Below are positions 1 through 12,155 of a DNA stretch of 64,000 nt, piece after piece. Positions within the stretch are counted from its first letter, which is position 1. Every line of letters starts with the position of its first letter. The notes under the pieces were generated by a model. It saw only the letters and a program-made list of their open reading frames with translations. It did not search any database and was not told where the DNA came from. Source of the DNA: Sinotaia quadrata (Eukaryota; Mollusca; Gastropoda; Architaenioglossa; Viviparidae); NCBI GenBank assembly GCA_028829895.1, contig CM054181.1, forward strand, positions 63,667,759 through 63,731,758, read 5' to 3'. The position numbers and the translations under genes are program-made.

Positions 1-306
1 TAACTATGTAAATTGAAATGGCGGAAACGAGTATTGACTGAACAAAATAAACGAAACTAATGTATTATTTATTTTTTTCCTGCTAGCGTCACTTTGTGCT
101 GAAAATTGGGTACGCCCAATTCACTTGAATTTGAAGATTTTTACTGGCAATTTTAAAAAGCCACTTTGGCATTGGGCGGTTAGGATCGTCGGGTTGAGAG
201 TTTCGTCACATACGTCTGATTGGCTCTATTAAAGATTACGACCTTATTACTGGAGCGGTTTTGTAGCACTGAGTAATGCTCTCCTCCATCCTGTCTCTTT
301 TTAACA

Positions 307-311
<5 letters not shown>

Positions 312-358
<47 letters not shown>
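312..358. repeat. (CT)n microsatellite
   Basis: Uninterrupted CT repeat. The rest of 1-740 is AT-rich with nothing recognised. Confidence 0.95.
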
Positions 359-360
<2 letters not shown>

Positions 361-739
361 ATATCTCGATAAAGAAACGTCATTAATTATACAACAAGGC
401 TAAATTCAGATACAAAAGTTATAGGGAATGCACTTCAATTTTTGCGTGAGGGGAACATCTGCTGAACAATTCGAGAAACCTCACCAGGAGATCAACACTA
501 GTAGAGTACAAACATCTCTTAATGGACAGAGTAAGTTTGGTTGCAAGATGCTCATTAAGTCCGCACGGGAAAGGCGCATGTGCTGATCATCCAACACCTG
601 CTGAGTCCAATAACAAGATCGCTTGACCTCGTTTGCTATTCAAGGTTAAATGCACAATTCATAAAGACCTATTGAACTGTAATTATATTTTTATTATTAT
701 ATATATGTGGAGAGAGACTGTAAACAATAATTATCCAAA

Positions 740-1095
740 TGTGGAATATTGATGTCAAGTTATCTATTTCATTGTAATTGGTATATGTATATTTGATTTT
801 TCTTCTAATAAATTTATTGTTAAATGTATTGACCTTACGCATATTGATATTGAAAATCTTATGTTGGAGAAGAAAGTGGGTGGATGGGGGCTCACTAAAA
901 ATAGATTAAAGACGAATTTGTCTTCTCCTTTAGTAAGAAGTTTTCCACTCACAGAACCTTTATGTGACTGTAAATGTTGGTTGATGTTGTGGAATAGAAA
1001 AAACGTTTACAACGCCAAAATATCCGCCAAGTGAGAGACGAGTGGCATCTGTTGGAGAAAATTAATATTCTCATCACTTGAAATTAGTCATGAAA
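740..1095 (+). mobile_element. Fragments of the same LTR-like repeat as 36867-38024
   Basis: 760-905 matches the 3' end of the candidate LTR, and 1050-1095 matches its start (TGTTGGAGAAAATTAATATTC). The order (end, ~145 bp, start) is what a collapsed LTR-internal-LTR element would leave. Heavily decayed. Confidence 0.35.
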
Positions 1096-1599
1096 GATTA
1101 ATTAATAATAATAATTATCTTCATTAACTAAGTGGCGTGTGCGTGTCATACAAACATATTTGTTAATTACTGGTAAATCGAAATAGTACAACTATGAGGA
1201 AAGTTTAAGAACTTTGTAACGTGGTTTTAGATTTATAAGTCCATTAGCCAAGTATCATTGTGAATCTGTGGAATGTATCTATTCTTAATAGAAAAGTATT
1301 GATTAAATAAAAAAAAGGACAGCTTTTAATCTCGATTAAATACTATTGCTACTAACGTTTTTATAATAGAATTCAAAGAATGAATTAGCTCATTTGTTTC
1401 TCTATTGTGCGCACGCACGCACACATACAAACTTCTTTTCCACTAATATAAGCAAATATTGATCACGACGTTTTAAGATCACTGAAGGCTTCCAAATATA
1501 TATTACTAAAATTAAATAATTATTACCCCATTGGAAATAATGAAATGAAATCCTTGTGCAAGCAAGACTCACGGGAAGATGACGGTTACTTCATAAACA

Positions 1600-2189
1600 T
1601 GACAGTGAGTATTGTCTCAGTGAAATCCAAATGCTTAGTTACTCTCTTAATATTGAGATGTCTCAGTTAAATCAATACCTGCCAGATTACTCTCTTAAAT
1701 AATAGTGAGCATTGTCTCAGTGAAATCAATACCTGCGAGAGATGCTTAGAGATGCTTTCTTGTATCTTACAAAATAGTGACATATTGTCTCCATATCCCC
1801 GACTTGCTTAATTATTTTCTTATATAATAGTGAGATATTTTCTCAGTGACATCATACTCCCGAGATGCTTAATTACTCTCTTACATAATGGTGAGATATT
1901 GTATCAATGACAACCGTACCTGTGATATGGTTAATTACTATCGTAGTGATTATCCTAGAAAGTCCATGATAGTGAGATGAGCAGGCATTATATTATAGAG
2001 ACCGATGTTTACTTACTGAGATGTTAGTTTCATCTGTCCTAGGCAATGAGATTTGTAGTTTTATGTATTGTATAATCGAGATATTTACTTACTGAGATAT
2101 TTAGTTTTATCTGTCTACGGCAAAGAAATACTTGGTCATTGTTTACTAAATAGATACATACACTTACTGAGAATTTTAGTTATATCTGT
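1600..2189. repeat. Degenerate ~75-bp array, left part
   Basis: Irregular repeats of AGTGAGATATTGTCTCAGTG / TTACTTACTGAGAT-type segments. The right-hand end is the same family as 3596-4110. 1100-1600 shows nothing recognisable. Confidence 0.6.
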
Positions 2190-2964
2190 TTTCACATAAT
2201 GGCTTAAGCAGCCCACACCCACACCTCCTCTAAAAATAGACTACACTTAAACCGACATTCTAGAAAGTCTTACCCTTATTCTCAGGCTGGGAACATACCT
2301 GAATGTTCCAGACAACTCCTAAACTAACCAATCAAAGCGCAGCTCAGCCCCGTGAACGAATGTATCCGGAACTCAACTGTAAACCATTAGTCAAATGCAG
2401 CTGACCGTTGAGGCAACTCGTATTTTGGTTCCCGGTGTTAACAAAGTATAATCATACTACTAACCTTATCGCCTGTTATCAACACAGAAAGAAATCATCC
2501 TCTCTATATATATTACTGCCGAAGGTATGTGGGGTTTGCTTGCCTAATTAATATTATATGCACGTTTATCTATTGACATTAACTAATTTTGTATTGTTAT
2601 ATTTTGATTATGATATTTAAATGTATGATGACATGTAAGTAAGAGTGTTCTGTCAGAGAACACACAGGGACAGTTCCTTAGCCCATGTGTATTTTATTGG
2701 CAGATTGGCACTTTGTCTGAGACTTTATGTGACACTTTATCTTGGATGTTGTTTTGATGAGTGCTGAGCCGCAAGCCACACCAGAGCAGAATGACCCACA
2801 GGTCAAAGACCAGTTCAACGGACTACGTACGTGTCTGCGACATGTCAGGCGATCTAAAGCTATTTATTTATAAAGTCACAACTACACAGCTTCAGTCAAG
2901 TTGAAGACAAAAAAGTAGAGTTTAGAGTTCACTCAGAAACATTCAGTGTTCTCTTTTAACTCAT

Positions 2965-3180
2965 TTATAGTTTGCCTGATATGAATGAACCAAATAACTA
3001 CTGCAGTGCCAGGGGACCCAAAACGAATATTCTCTTACAACACCACACGACTTTTCACTATAAACATTTATAAACTCTAATTGTAACTGTTTGCTGATAT
3101 GAATGAACCAAATGACTACTACAGTGCCCGGGCACCCAAAAGGAGCACTCTCTTACAATACCACATGAATTTTCACTAAA
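2965..3180. repeat. ~125-bp direct duplication
   Basis: Two copies of a segment beginning TGATATGAATGAACCAAAT and ending with CACACGACTTTTCACT-like sequence, about 85-90% alike by eye. Confidence 0.8.
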
Positions 3181-3211
3181 AACATAAATATTAATATTGT
3201 ATTCAACAAGA

Positions 3212-3313
3212 AATAACATAAGACAGCATGGTTACATATAGCAAATAGTTTAACAGTTACAAATAGACTTTATAAACTATTTGCTATATGTAACCATGCT
3301 GTCTTATGTTATT
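3212..3313. repeat. Perfect 41-bp inverted repeat with 20-bp loop
   Basis: Arms 3212-3252 and 3273-3313 are exact reverse complements (arm starts AATAACATAAGACAGCATGG). With the imperfect outer matches it would form a long hairpin in DNA or RNA. Confidence 0.95.
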
Positions 3314-3595
3314 TATGTTATGAATACATTTATTGTTGATACATAGACCACTCATGACTCACTTGCATGTTACACGTTGTAGTCTGTCACCTGTATTTAC
3401 TTACTATCCTGGCTGTTATGTATAAGGGGTCTCGAGCTATCTTCTCGAGCTATCACTCTTCTATTCTACATTATCTATCATTCATCTTTCTAACACGTGA
3501 GGCCAGAAGGTGTGTTTAGGTGATTAGCCTAAGGTTAAAGGCAGCCCGGGGTGGTGGAGAATTAATACCTTGCCCATCTCCCAGGAAAGCGTGAC

Positions 3596-4110
3596 ATCTG
3601 TCCATGATAGCGAAATATTTAGCCATTGTTATATTCAATACAGATATTTACATGCTGAGATTATTGATTTTATAGCTTCATGATAATGAGAAATTAAACT
3701 ATTGTTTTACATAATAGAAATGTTTTTACTACCTAGATGCTTAGCTTTTTCTCTTCGTGACACTGAGATAATTAGTCATTGTTTTACTTAATAGAGACAT
3801 TTACGAATTGAGACCATTTCGATTTATCTGTCCACGACAGTGAGGCATTTAGCCATTGTTTTGTTAATATAGGTGTTTACTTACTGAGATTCGTAGACAG
3901 CGAGATATAAAGTCATTGTGTAATTTAATAGAGACATTTAGTTATCGAATTGTTAGTTTTATTTATCGTAGATAGCGAGATATAAAGGCATTATGTAATT
4001 TAATAGAGACATTTAGTTATCGAATTGTTAGTTTTATTTATCGTAGACAGCGAGATATAAAGGCATTGTGTTAATAAAGATGGCTACTTACTGAGATGTT
4101 TAGTTACATG
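3596..4110. repeat. Degenerate ~75-bp array, right part
   Basis: Continues the array broken by the insertion at 2190-3595. It includes better-conserved units of CGTAGACAGCGAGATATAAA near 3890-4070. Confidence 0.7.
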
Positions 4111-4243
4111 ACAGCGATACATTTATAGGCACTTGTTACTTCTTTATTTGAAAGTTATATAACTACACAGGTCCCTGACAGCGATACATTTATAGGCACT
4201 TGTTACTTCTTTATTTGAAAGTTATATAACTACACAGGTCCCG
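4111..4243. repeat. 67-bp tandem duplication
   Basis: Two near-identical copies of GACAGCGATACATTTATAGG... ending CACAGGTCCC. Confidence 0.95.
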
Positions 4244-4469
4244 ACTTAACAAAACATGTTGTGACGTCACGATATTACATACTGGCGTCCTCATCATCAC
4301 GTGCTGTAAGAAAGAATGGAGTTAAAAATGCGATAAACTGGAAACTTAGTGTTTTGCTCCCTGATTATATTTTTCAGGGAAGCTTAGCCTTTCTTTCTGT
4401 GTATGATTTGAACCTCCTAATTTCCTGATTATAAACCTCTACGACCGACCTTGGTAGAGGTGGGGAGGA

Positions 4470-5035
4470 GTAGTGTATAAGTGTTAATCTGGAGTGAACA
4501 TCTCATTAGGTAATCTTAAATACCAACATCTCACCTGTTAATCTGGAGTGAACATCTCATCAGGTAATCTTAAATACCAACACCCCACCAATTAATCTGG
4601 AATGAACATCTCATCAGGTAATCTTAAATACCAACATCTCCCCACTTAATCTGGAGTGAACATCTCATCAGGTAATCTTAAATACCAACATCTCACCTGT
4701 TAATCTGAAGTGAGCATCTCATCAGGTAATCTTAAATACCAACATCTCACCTGTTAATCTGGAGTAAACATCTCATCAGGTAATCTTAAATACCAACATC
4801 CCACCACTTAATCTGGAGTGAACATCTCATCATGTAATCTGGAGTGAACACCTCACCTGGTAATTTTGAATGCCAACATCTCATCAGGTAATCTTGAATG
4901 CCAACACCACATCAGGTAATCCTGAATGCCAACAACACATCAGGTAATCCTGAATGCCAACACCACATCACGTAATCCTGAATGCCAACAACACATCAGG
5001 TAATCCTGAATGCCAACACCTCATCATGCAATCTT
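4470..5035. repeat. 53-bp then ~28-bp minisatellite
   Basis: Unit AATCTGGAGTGAACATCTCA...CATCAGGTAATCTTAAATACCAACA repeated to about 4860. The array then switches to a shorter unit AATGCCAACACCACATCAGG. 5040-5410 holds nothing recognised. Confidence 0.9.
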
Positions 5036-5415
5036 GAAATCAGTATAATTCTGCCAAAGGTAGTTCATTAAATATGTTATCAGGAATTGGTGGAGAAAGT
5101 GGAATGCTTCGATTAGACCTAAGTATTCTTTTAACTGATAAATTGTGAGGATGATGACATAAACTGATAATCGGACGTTTTTAGCTGAACACTGTTTAGT
5201 TTGCAGTGTCAGTCGTGGTGTGATGTTTTTAACTATTTGTTTAGAGCTACATTAAATATTAATCGGGTGAATTCCTGCTCAGAAAGATATTCTTTCATTT
5301 CAGTACATTTCGTGGTATTTAATATCAAAATCATTGTTTATGGGAATGATTTAATTTTTGTCATTAATTAATGTATTTTGATAGTATCTTACGTTAGCTG
5401 TATTATTTTTGTGTG

Positions 5416-5561
5416 TAGTGGCTATGACATCTTTAAACATTGTTAACCTTTTAGTGGCTATGACATCTTTAAACATTGTTAACCTTTTAGTGGCTATGAC
5501 ATCTTTAAACATTGTTAACCTTTTAGTGGCTATGACATCTTTAAACATTGTTAACCTTTTA
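5416..5561. repeat. 36-bp minisatellite x 4
   Basis: Four identical units TAGTGGCTATGACATCTTTA... . The unit length is a multiple of 3, so open frames occur on both strands; they are not genes. Confidence 0.95.
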
Positions 5562-5639
5562 CGAACTCGGAGCACCTATAAGGATACTGCCAAGTTTGGA
5601 CAAAGTTTGGACTAGGCTGCTAATTTAGAATGGCAAGCA

Positions 5640-5960
5640 GAAGCTGAATGTACCATGAACACAAGAATCTTTCAGTCACATTGTTGGTCTGTACAAACTT
5701 GAGTAGGTCAGAGAGAACTTTTACTTTTCTCTTTATCAAAACAAAAGAAATATTACGAGACTTGAGCTAGTCTGTATACATGTTAAAGTACAGGAAATGT
5801 ACAGGATATTTTTCAAGAGAGAAATAGTCTCAAGTGCAAGAGAGAGTGAGAGAGAGAGACAGCAGATGCAAGAATACAAACAGGGCAACATAGTCAGAGT
5901 GACACGTGACCCGCACACTGGGGACAGCTACAGATACACTTGACTACAGAAGGATTGCGA
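5640..5960. repeat. Dispersed repeat, copy A
   Basis: Shares with 8690-8945 the order GTCTGTACAAACTTGAGTAGGT, then CTTGAGCTAGTCTGTATACAT-TTAAAGTA, then an ACACTTGAC block. Diverged; element type unknown. Confidence 0.4.
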
Positions 5961-7085
5961 CTACATCTGTGCCATGATGGCTGGTGACTGCATCATCTGC
6001 CGCTTAAAAAAAATGGCTCTGCAGAGTGTTTTGAACTTTTCTTTTTGAATGGTCGATCGTCTTCTTGAAGGGGAGCAAGAGGACTTCCTAAAGATGTTTG
6101 CATGTCCCCCCCCCCTTTTCATCTGTTAAGGGAAGATTGTGGCTAGAAAGCAAATCCTAAGTAGTCAAAGCTGGAGACTGGAGGAAGAAACAGTAGGCTG
6201 ACCCCATCCGGACTCAGGGTAAGCCGTTATCAAATGCAAAGCATTGTGAATGAAACTGATTAAGACAGAGCCTACTATACAGACACTGAGATTTTAGTGT
6301 TTTCTTCTCGAATTGGGACTAGCCTTAAACTGTAATTTTAGTAATGGCAAAGTTTGTTTCCCCATTATTTCATTAAACTTTGATTTGCATATTGGATGCG
6401 TGTAAAATTTTCATTTTTCTGCTATTATATTGAAAGATTAGTTTTAGGATGCGTGTAAATAAATTAATATATTTAAAGTGTTGGATATTTTATTTGTTGG
6501 GCTTGTGATTAGTTTAGTATGATTAAAATTGAGGAATGTTAATGATATTCTTGCATCGGGACTTTGGTTCAGTGGAGCAATAGCATTTGAGATATTATGA
6601 TTTAATAGACTATCATAAGATAGAAAGAAAGGCTCCGTTCATTTAAGTGAGAGAATGAATATTTAGTGAACTATTGTTTTATTAGCTGGCTGTAAGAATG
6701 CTTGTTTGGTGTTAATGGTTAAATTTGATTTTCCATTCTTTTGTTCGTTTTGTTTATATTTTTATTTGTTGGTGCATCAATTTTTACCCCTGCCATTGTC
6801 ACAACCAGTTTACAGTGATTAAAAGAAACATCTTGTAATTAAACTAATTATTGAAAAGTCTTCGACACCATTTGCCGATCCCGAAGTAATAAATGAGATT
6901 TATCTCCCTGTAGGAAGAGTTGTTGTTCTGTCTGTTCTTTTCCTCCATCCCACATCGATATCATTATTAAATGTTGAATGTCTGTCGTAATGAGATATCA
7001 CACGTTGTCTGAGGTTAGTAAACATTTTAAAGCTACTGCTATAGTCTCCCCTTGTTAGGCCCTGTGTGTTATATTTAGCTTGATT
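5961..7085. other. Non-coding stretch, nothing recognised
   Basis: AT-rich, with a C(10) run near 6106. No coding, RNA or mobile-element signature seen. Confidence 0.5.
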
Positions 7086-7088
7086 ACA

Positions 7089-7192
<104 letters not shown>

Positions 7193-7490
7193 ATTATAAA
7201 TTAAGATTCTCGATCACTATGTATTGTTAATTAATAAATAATAACCACAACGCATGAAGGGTGCCTAGAGATGTCACACATTGATTAGAGTTAGTATGTG
7301 TTGTGTTCGATTGCTGTAAAACATTGAATTTAAGACAAACGTTGAGATTTAAAGTCAGTGCATCTCCCGACAAAAAGAGCGACCAGTGAAATTTGTCGCG
7401 AGAGGTTAAGAAGTGCGCGTCAGATTTGCTTTTTGTTAACAAGACTTCCTCCTCTTCCCCCCCCCCCCCTTCGTGAACTACGAATTTGTA

Positions 7491-7629
7491 TTATAGTGCG
7501 CCCTATTTGTTGGACTTTAAAAAAAAATAATATTATATAGCGCGCCCTATTTGTTGGACTTAAAAAAAAATTATTATATAGCGCGCCCTATTTGTTGGAC
7601 TTAAAAAAAATTAATATTATATAGCGCGG
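7491..7629. repeat. 42-44-bp minisatellite x 3
   Basis: Unit GCGCGCCCTATTTGTTGGAC then an A-tract and TATTATATA. Confidence 0.9.
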
Positions 7630-7789
7630 TATAGAGATTTGAGAAGTATTCCTTTTCCTCCTATATCTATCAAGTTTAAATTATTTTTCTTTCTTACCTT
7701 GTTTGAACCGTTCTAAGTTTTAATTTGTCTGTGCCGGAGCTTTTGATAGGATAAAAGCATTGACGTCACGCTCTCCTATTAGATTACCG

Positions 7790-8031
7790 GATATTAAGAA
7801 ACCATTTGTTGTCTGCGTACATGCGTAAGGACTACATCTAGGCGCGGCGATGCTTCAGGCTGATATGAAAGTGCTTTTGCCCAGTGACATGCTCGGAGGT
7901 ATCTGTCAGTTAGTTGTACTCAAACAGTTGATAAAGAATTTTGGGTAATTATTTGGGCAGTACTTATTTTGTACGCACACACATTCGTGCTACATACAGA
8001 TCACAAACCCTTTGCTTACTTAAAGAGGAGT
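7790..8031 (+). mobile_element. Ty3/gypsy RNase H fragment
   Basis: Read across frame changes, the stretch gives DIKKPFVVC, then GAAMLQADMKVLLP, then VSCTQTVDKEFWVIIWAV and FVLHTDHKPFAYLK. That is the order seen in gypsy RNase H domains: the start strand, the TVDKE-type catalytic Glu region, and the TDHKP motif. At least two frameshifts and two stops interrupt it. No flanking LTR or reverse transcriptase was recognised. An open frame at 7941-8183 overlaps it in the wrong phase and is not a gene. Confidence 0.65.
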
Positions 8032-8504
8032 TTGTAGTAACAACGCTCGACTTTGACGAAATGGGCACCATCTCTTACCCGATACCCAAAGAAAAGTTTG
8101 ACAATTTGTGTTTAGTTAAGTTGTCTGAAATATTTACGCACTTATCCAATCCAATCATCGATCACTTAATGCTGTGTAAATAGTAACGATTTCTTTTGAT
8201 TGTATGTGAGAATAAGTTTCAGTTTTAAAAAAAGAGCGATTTTGTGGCGTCATTAAGACATATTGCTTGTCGCTGAGTTGGTGACTTTGTAGTAGGAAAA
8301 GTATGGTTCCGCAGGTATTTTGCAGTAGGAAAAGGGTGGTTTCGCGAGCAGGTGATTTTCTAGAAGGAAAAGGGTGGTTTCGCGTTGTAGCAGCAAAATG
8401 ATTAAATTTTGCAATTAATTAAATGCGTTTTGTTGGTTTTGTGGAGTAATAGTATTTTTATGTAAGCAGTACTATGAATGATTTTGGCTGTAAGATTTAC
8501 TAAG

Positions 8505-8533
8505 TGTGTGTATATGTGTGTGTGTTTGTGTGC

Positions 8534-8598
<65 letters not shown>
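8505..8598. repeat. (TG)n microsatellite
   Basis: Mostly pure TG. Just upstream, 8280-8390 holds three diverged ~45-bp units with GGAAAAGGGTGGTTTCGCG. Confidence 0.95.
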
Positions 8599-8599
<1 letters not shown>

Positions 8600-8689
8600 C
8601 TCTCATAGCATTACAACCAAAAGTCTGAGGAATGGAAATGTATTAGGCAGTTAAATTACAAATACCAAGTGGAAACTGATTTTATCGTT

Positions 8690-8945
8690 GAACAAAATAT
8701 TTTGCCAAATCTTTGCTGTCTGTCCAAACTTGAGTACGTTAGAGAAAACACTCATCGAACACGACAAATGTCACATCCTTGAGCCGGTCCATACAAATAT
8801 TAAAGTAGCTAATGTGATAGGGTGGTCTCTGGTGTAGTGTGTTTTTATGGGTCACCCCGGGATGCGAGATGAAAACCACTATGATGATTGAGGACAATAC
8901 GTTATACACTTGACGACATCCACAGCAGAGAGATGTACACAACAC
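8690..8945. repeat. Dispersed repeat, copy B
   Basis: Partner of 5640-5960 (CTGTCCAAACTTGAGTACGTTAG, then CTTGAGCCGGTCCATACAAA-TTAAAGTA). No protein recognised. Confidence 0.4.
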
Positions 8946-9077
8946 GTGTTAATGGCTTACATAAGGTTTTATTTATGACGACACACAGCCAACTCATAGA
9001 CGATGATGTATACATTAATGAGTGATTCTCACTTACTGACTACAAGAGAAAACACTGGATTATGGGGATCCAATTCA

Positions 9078-9334
9078 CAAGTATAATGTACAACATAATG
9101 AAAATAGTGAACATACAAATAATGGTTCAGTTATATAAAGCATTCTCCAGTACAAATAATGGTTCAGTTACATAAAGAATTCTCCAGTACAAATAATGGT
9201 TCAGTTACATAAAGAATTCTCCAGTACAAATAATGGTTCAGTTATATAAAGAATTCTCCAGTACAAATAATGGTTCAGCTACATAAAGAATTTCTCCAGT
9301 ACAAATAATGGTTCAGCTACATAAAGCATTCTCC
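9078..9334 (-). repeat. Inverted dispersed-repeat copy with internal 37-bp x 6 amplification
   Basis: The outer sequence (GTATAATGTACAACATAATG ... CATTCTCCAATT) is the reverse complement of 37020-37085. Inside it, a 37-bp unit TACAAATAATGGTTCAGTTA... is repeated six times (9121, 9158, 9195, 9232, 9269, 9307). Confidence 0.85.
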
Positions 9335-9876
9335 AATTTGGTGGTTGTTTCAGCTTGCTACCAAAGTCACACACATAAAATGACACATATAAACTCACAT
9401 CAACAAACTCAACCACATCTATACACCCAATAGAATTCACATCAAATACACATACTACCATGCAAAAAGACACAATGAGACGCATCAAATATACACAAAT
9501 CACAGCAACAACAACAAAAACTCAGCAACAAACCCAGACAACACCGAGCCACGATAAATAGGATCCAAACACTGTTTCTCCACAAACCAGACACAATAGT
9601 ATACACTATAGTATACAAGTTAACAAAGTACACCACTTTTGAATACTATGCAAAATTTCAGAAACAGCTCTTAGCACTCAAAAGTAGCACTAGCACATAT
9701 AGAAACACCATTTGCCAAGGACATCCTCCTTGACCGTCCAAAACAGCACAAGAAATCAATGCAAGAAGCGCTAATGCAATGCTTAACAGATACAAATACA
9801 TTAGAGAATAATAAAATACCCAAACCTCATTCACAAAATGCAGTGGTTTAGTGTTTTAAACAAAGAAACAAACTTG
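9335..9876. other. A/C-rich stretch, nothing recognised
   Basis: Strand-biased toward A and C. The open frames on the minus strand are low-complexity. Confidence 0.5.
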
Positions 9877-10430
9877 ATCCAAGAACCGCGAACATCTAAT
9901 AAAAAAACAAGACTGTCTCTAAGACAAGAACCGCGAACATCTAATAAAAAAACAAGACTGTCTCTAAGACAAGAACCGCGAACATCTAATAAATAAACAA
10001 GACTGTCTATAAGACAAGAACCGCGAACATCTAATAAAAAAACAAGACTGTCTCTAAGACAAGAACCGCGAACATCTAATAAAAAAACAAGGCTGTCTAT
10101 AAGACAAGAACCGCGAACATCTAATAAAACAACAAGACTGTCTCTAAGACAAGAACCGCGAACATCTAATAAAAAAACAAGGCTGTCTATAAGACAAGAA
10201 CCGCGAACATCTAATAAAACAACAAGACTGTCTCTAAGACAAGAACCGCGAACATCTAATAAAAAAACAAGGCTGTCTATAAGACAAGAACCGCGAACAT
10301 CTAATGAAAAAACAAGGCTGTCTCTAAGACAAGAACCGCGAACATCTAATAAAAAAACAAGGCTGTCTCTAAGACAAGAACATCTAATAAAAAACAAGGC
10401 TGTCTATAAGACAAGAACCGAAACAAAAAA
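9877..10430. repeat. 45-bp satellite x ~12 with dimeric higher-order pattern
   Basis: Unit AAGACAAGAACCGCGAACAT + CTAATAAAAAAACAAGACTG + TCTCT. Units ending TCTCT and TCTAT largely alternate, giving a 90-bp higher-order repeat. It is open on the minus strand as a 15-residue repeat because 45 is a multiple of 3. Confidence 0.95.
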
Positions 10431-10656
10431 CGTTTAACGTTAAGCCTCAGATCAGCTTATCGTACATCAATAGGCTTACTTATTTCATTGGTCGTATATC
10501 ATTGATGGAATCGTATTTTCCTGATGAAAGCTATTTAGCTAAGACGACGACTTTTGATGCTGCTTGTGTATTGTGTTCTTAAAATGTAACACGACTTTTC
10601 ACGTTTCACTGTTCCTTTTTTCCTTTTTTCCTTTATATTTTTGTAACACACTGCCT

Positions 10657-10836
10657 ATGTTGTTACATTTAAAACGTCAGAAAAGAGTTTACTTTTAACT
10701 TCAGTTGAATTTGTTCATGTCGTTACATTTAAAACGTCAGAGCAGAGTTAACGTTTAACTTCAGTTGAATTTGTTCATGTCGTTACATTTAAAACGTCAG
10801 AGCAGAGTTAACGTTTAACTTCAGTTGAATTTGTTT
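10657..10836. repeat. 60-bp minisatellite x 3
   Basis: Unit CATGTCGTTACATTTAAAAC...CAGTTGAATTTGTT; two units are identical and one is diverged. Confidence 0.95.
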
Positions 10837-10971
10837 ATGCAGAAAGTATTGTGTCGATGGTAGCGACTGTGTAATCCAAGAAAAATCTATTTTTAGTATT
10901 TTTAGGGTGTAGTATTTTTTACCTCTTACTCAAAAAAAATATTGCCAGCATCCAAACAAAAGGCACATCTC

Positions 10972-11152
<181 letters not shown>

Positions 11153-11339
11153 ATTACAAAGCCTCATTCACAGGTGCAAACCCAACCACCATCCATAATA
11201 ATGAGATGTATGAGGTATGGAATCAGAATAACAATCAATAAATTATTTAGTAAACATTACAACTATTTTAAGTATTTCGAATACATGTAAGAACAAATCA
11301 ATCAGTGATTTAACTCTAGTCCAAAACATATTTGCTATC

Positions 11340-11826
11340 TCCACTCATACCTCCCTCTCTCTCACACATACATACCTCTCTCTCTCACATACATACCTCC
11401 CTCTCTCTCTTCCATACATACCTCTCTCTCACACATACATACCTCTCTCTCTTCCATACATACCTCTCTCTCACACATACATACCTCCCACTCTCTCTCA
11501 CATACATACCTCCTACTCTCTCTCATATACATACCTCCCACTCTCTCACACATACATACCTCCCACTCTCTCTCTCATCCATACATACCTCCACTCTCTC
11601 ACACATACATACCTCCCACTCTCTCTCACATACATACCTCCTACTCTCTCTCATATACATACCTCCCACTCTCTCTCACATACATACCTCCCACTCTCTC
11701 ACACATACATACCTCCCACTCTCTCTCACATACATACCTCCCATTCTCTCTCTCATCCATACATACCTCCACTCTCTCACACATACATACCTCCCATTCT
11801 CTCTCTCACCAATACATACCTCCCAC
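11340..11826. repeat. CT/ACAT-rich minisatellite
   Basis: Variable 24-30-bp unit CATACATACCTCCCACTCTC. The long open frames here are spurious. Confidence 0.95.
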
Positions 11827-11830
11827 TATG

Positions 11831-12155
11831 TTCTGTAAAAACAAATAACTTGAATTGTTGAGTAATTGGAGATATTCTGTAAAAACAAATAACTTGAATT
11901 GTTGAGTAATTGGAGATATTCTGTAAAAACAAATAACTTGAATTGTTGAGTAATTGGAGATATTCTGTAAAAACAAATAACTTGAATTGTTGAGTAATTG
12001 GAGATGCTCTGTAAAAAGAAATCAGTTGAACTGTTGAGTAATTGGAGATGCTCTGTAAAAACAAATAACTTGAATTGTTGAGTAATTGGAGATGTTCTGT
12101 AAAAGAAAATCAGTTGTACTATTGAGTAATTGGAGGTGTTCTGTGGAAAGAAATC
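11831..12155. repeat. 44-bp minisatellite x ~7
   Basis: Unit TTCTGTAAAAACAAATAACT...GTAATTGGAGATA. The right-hand units diverge. 12156-12544 holds nothing recognised. Confidence 0.95.

Larger units (their letters stand above)
2190..3595. mobile_element. Candidate LTR-like insertion splitting an old minisatellite
   Basis: Both flanks are members of one degenerate ~75-bp repeat family (1960-2189 and 3596-4110), and the 6-bp word ATCTGT occurs at both edges (2184-2189 and 3596-3601). The left end resembles the start of the LTR-like segment at 54005 (TGTCACACAATGGC), and the right end is GTGACA. A TATA-containing block CTCTATATATATTACTGCC (near 2500-2520) matches CTCTATATAACTGCC at 54330. The insert also contains a 125-bp direct duplication (2965-3180) and a 41-bp hairpin (3212-3313). 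No coding sequence seen. Confidence 0.5.

Noticed and set aside
9831..10397. 188-codon repeat protein on the minus strand
   Set aside because: 45-bp satellite whose length is a multiple of 3; no start context, signal, splice site or non-repeat domain.
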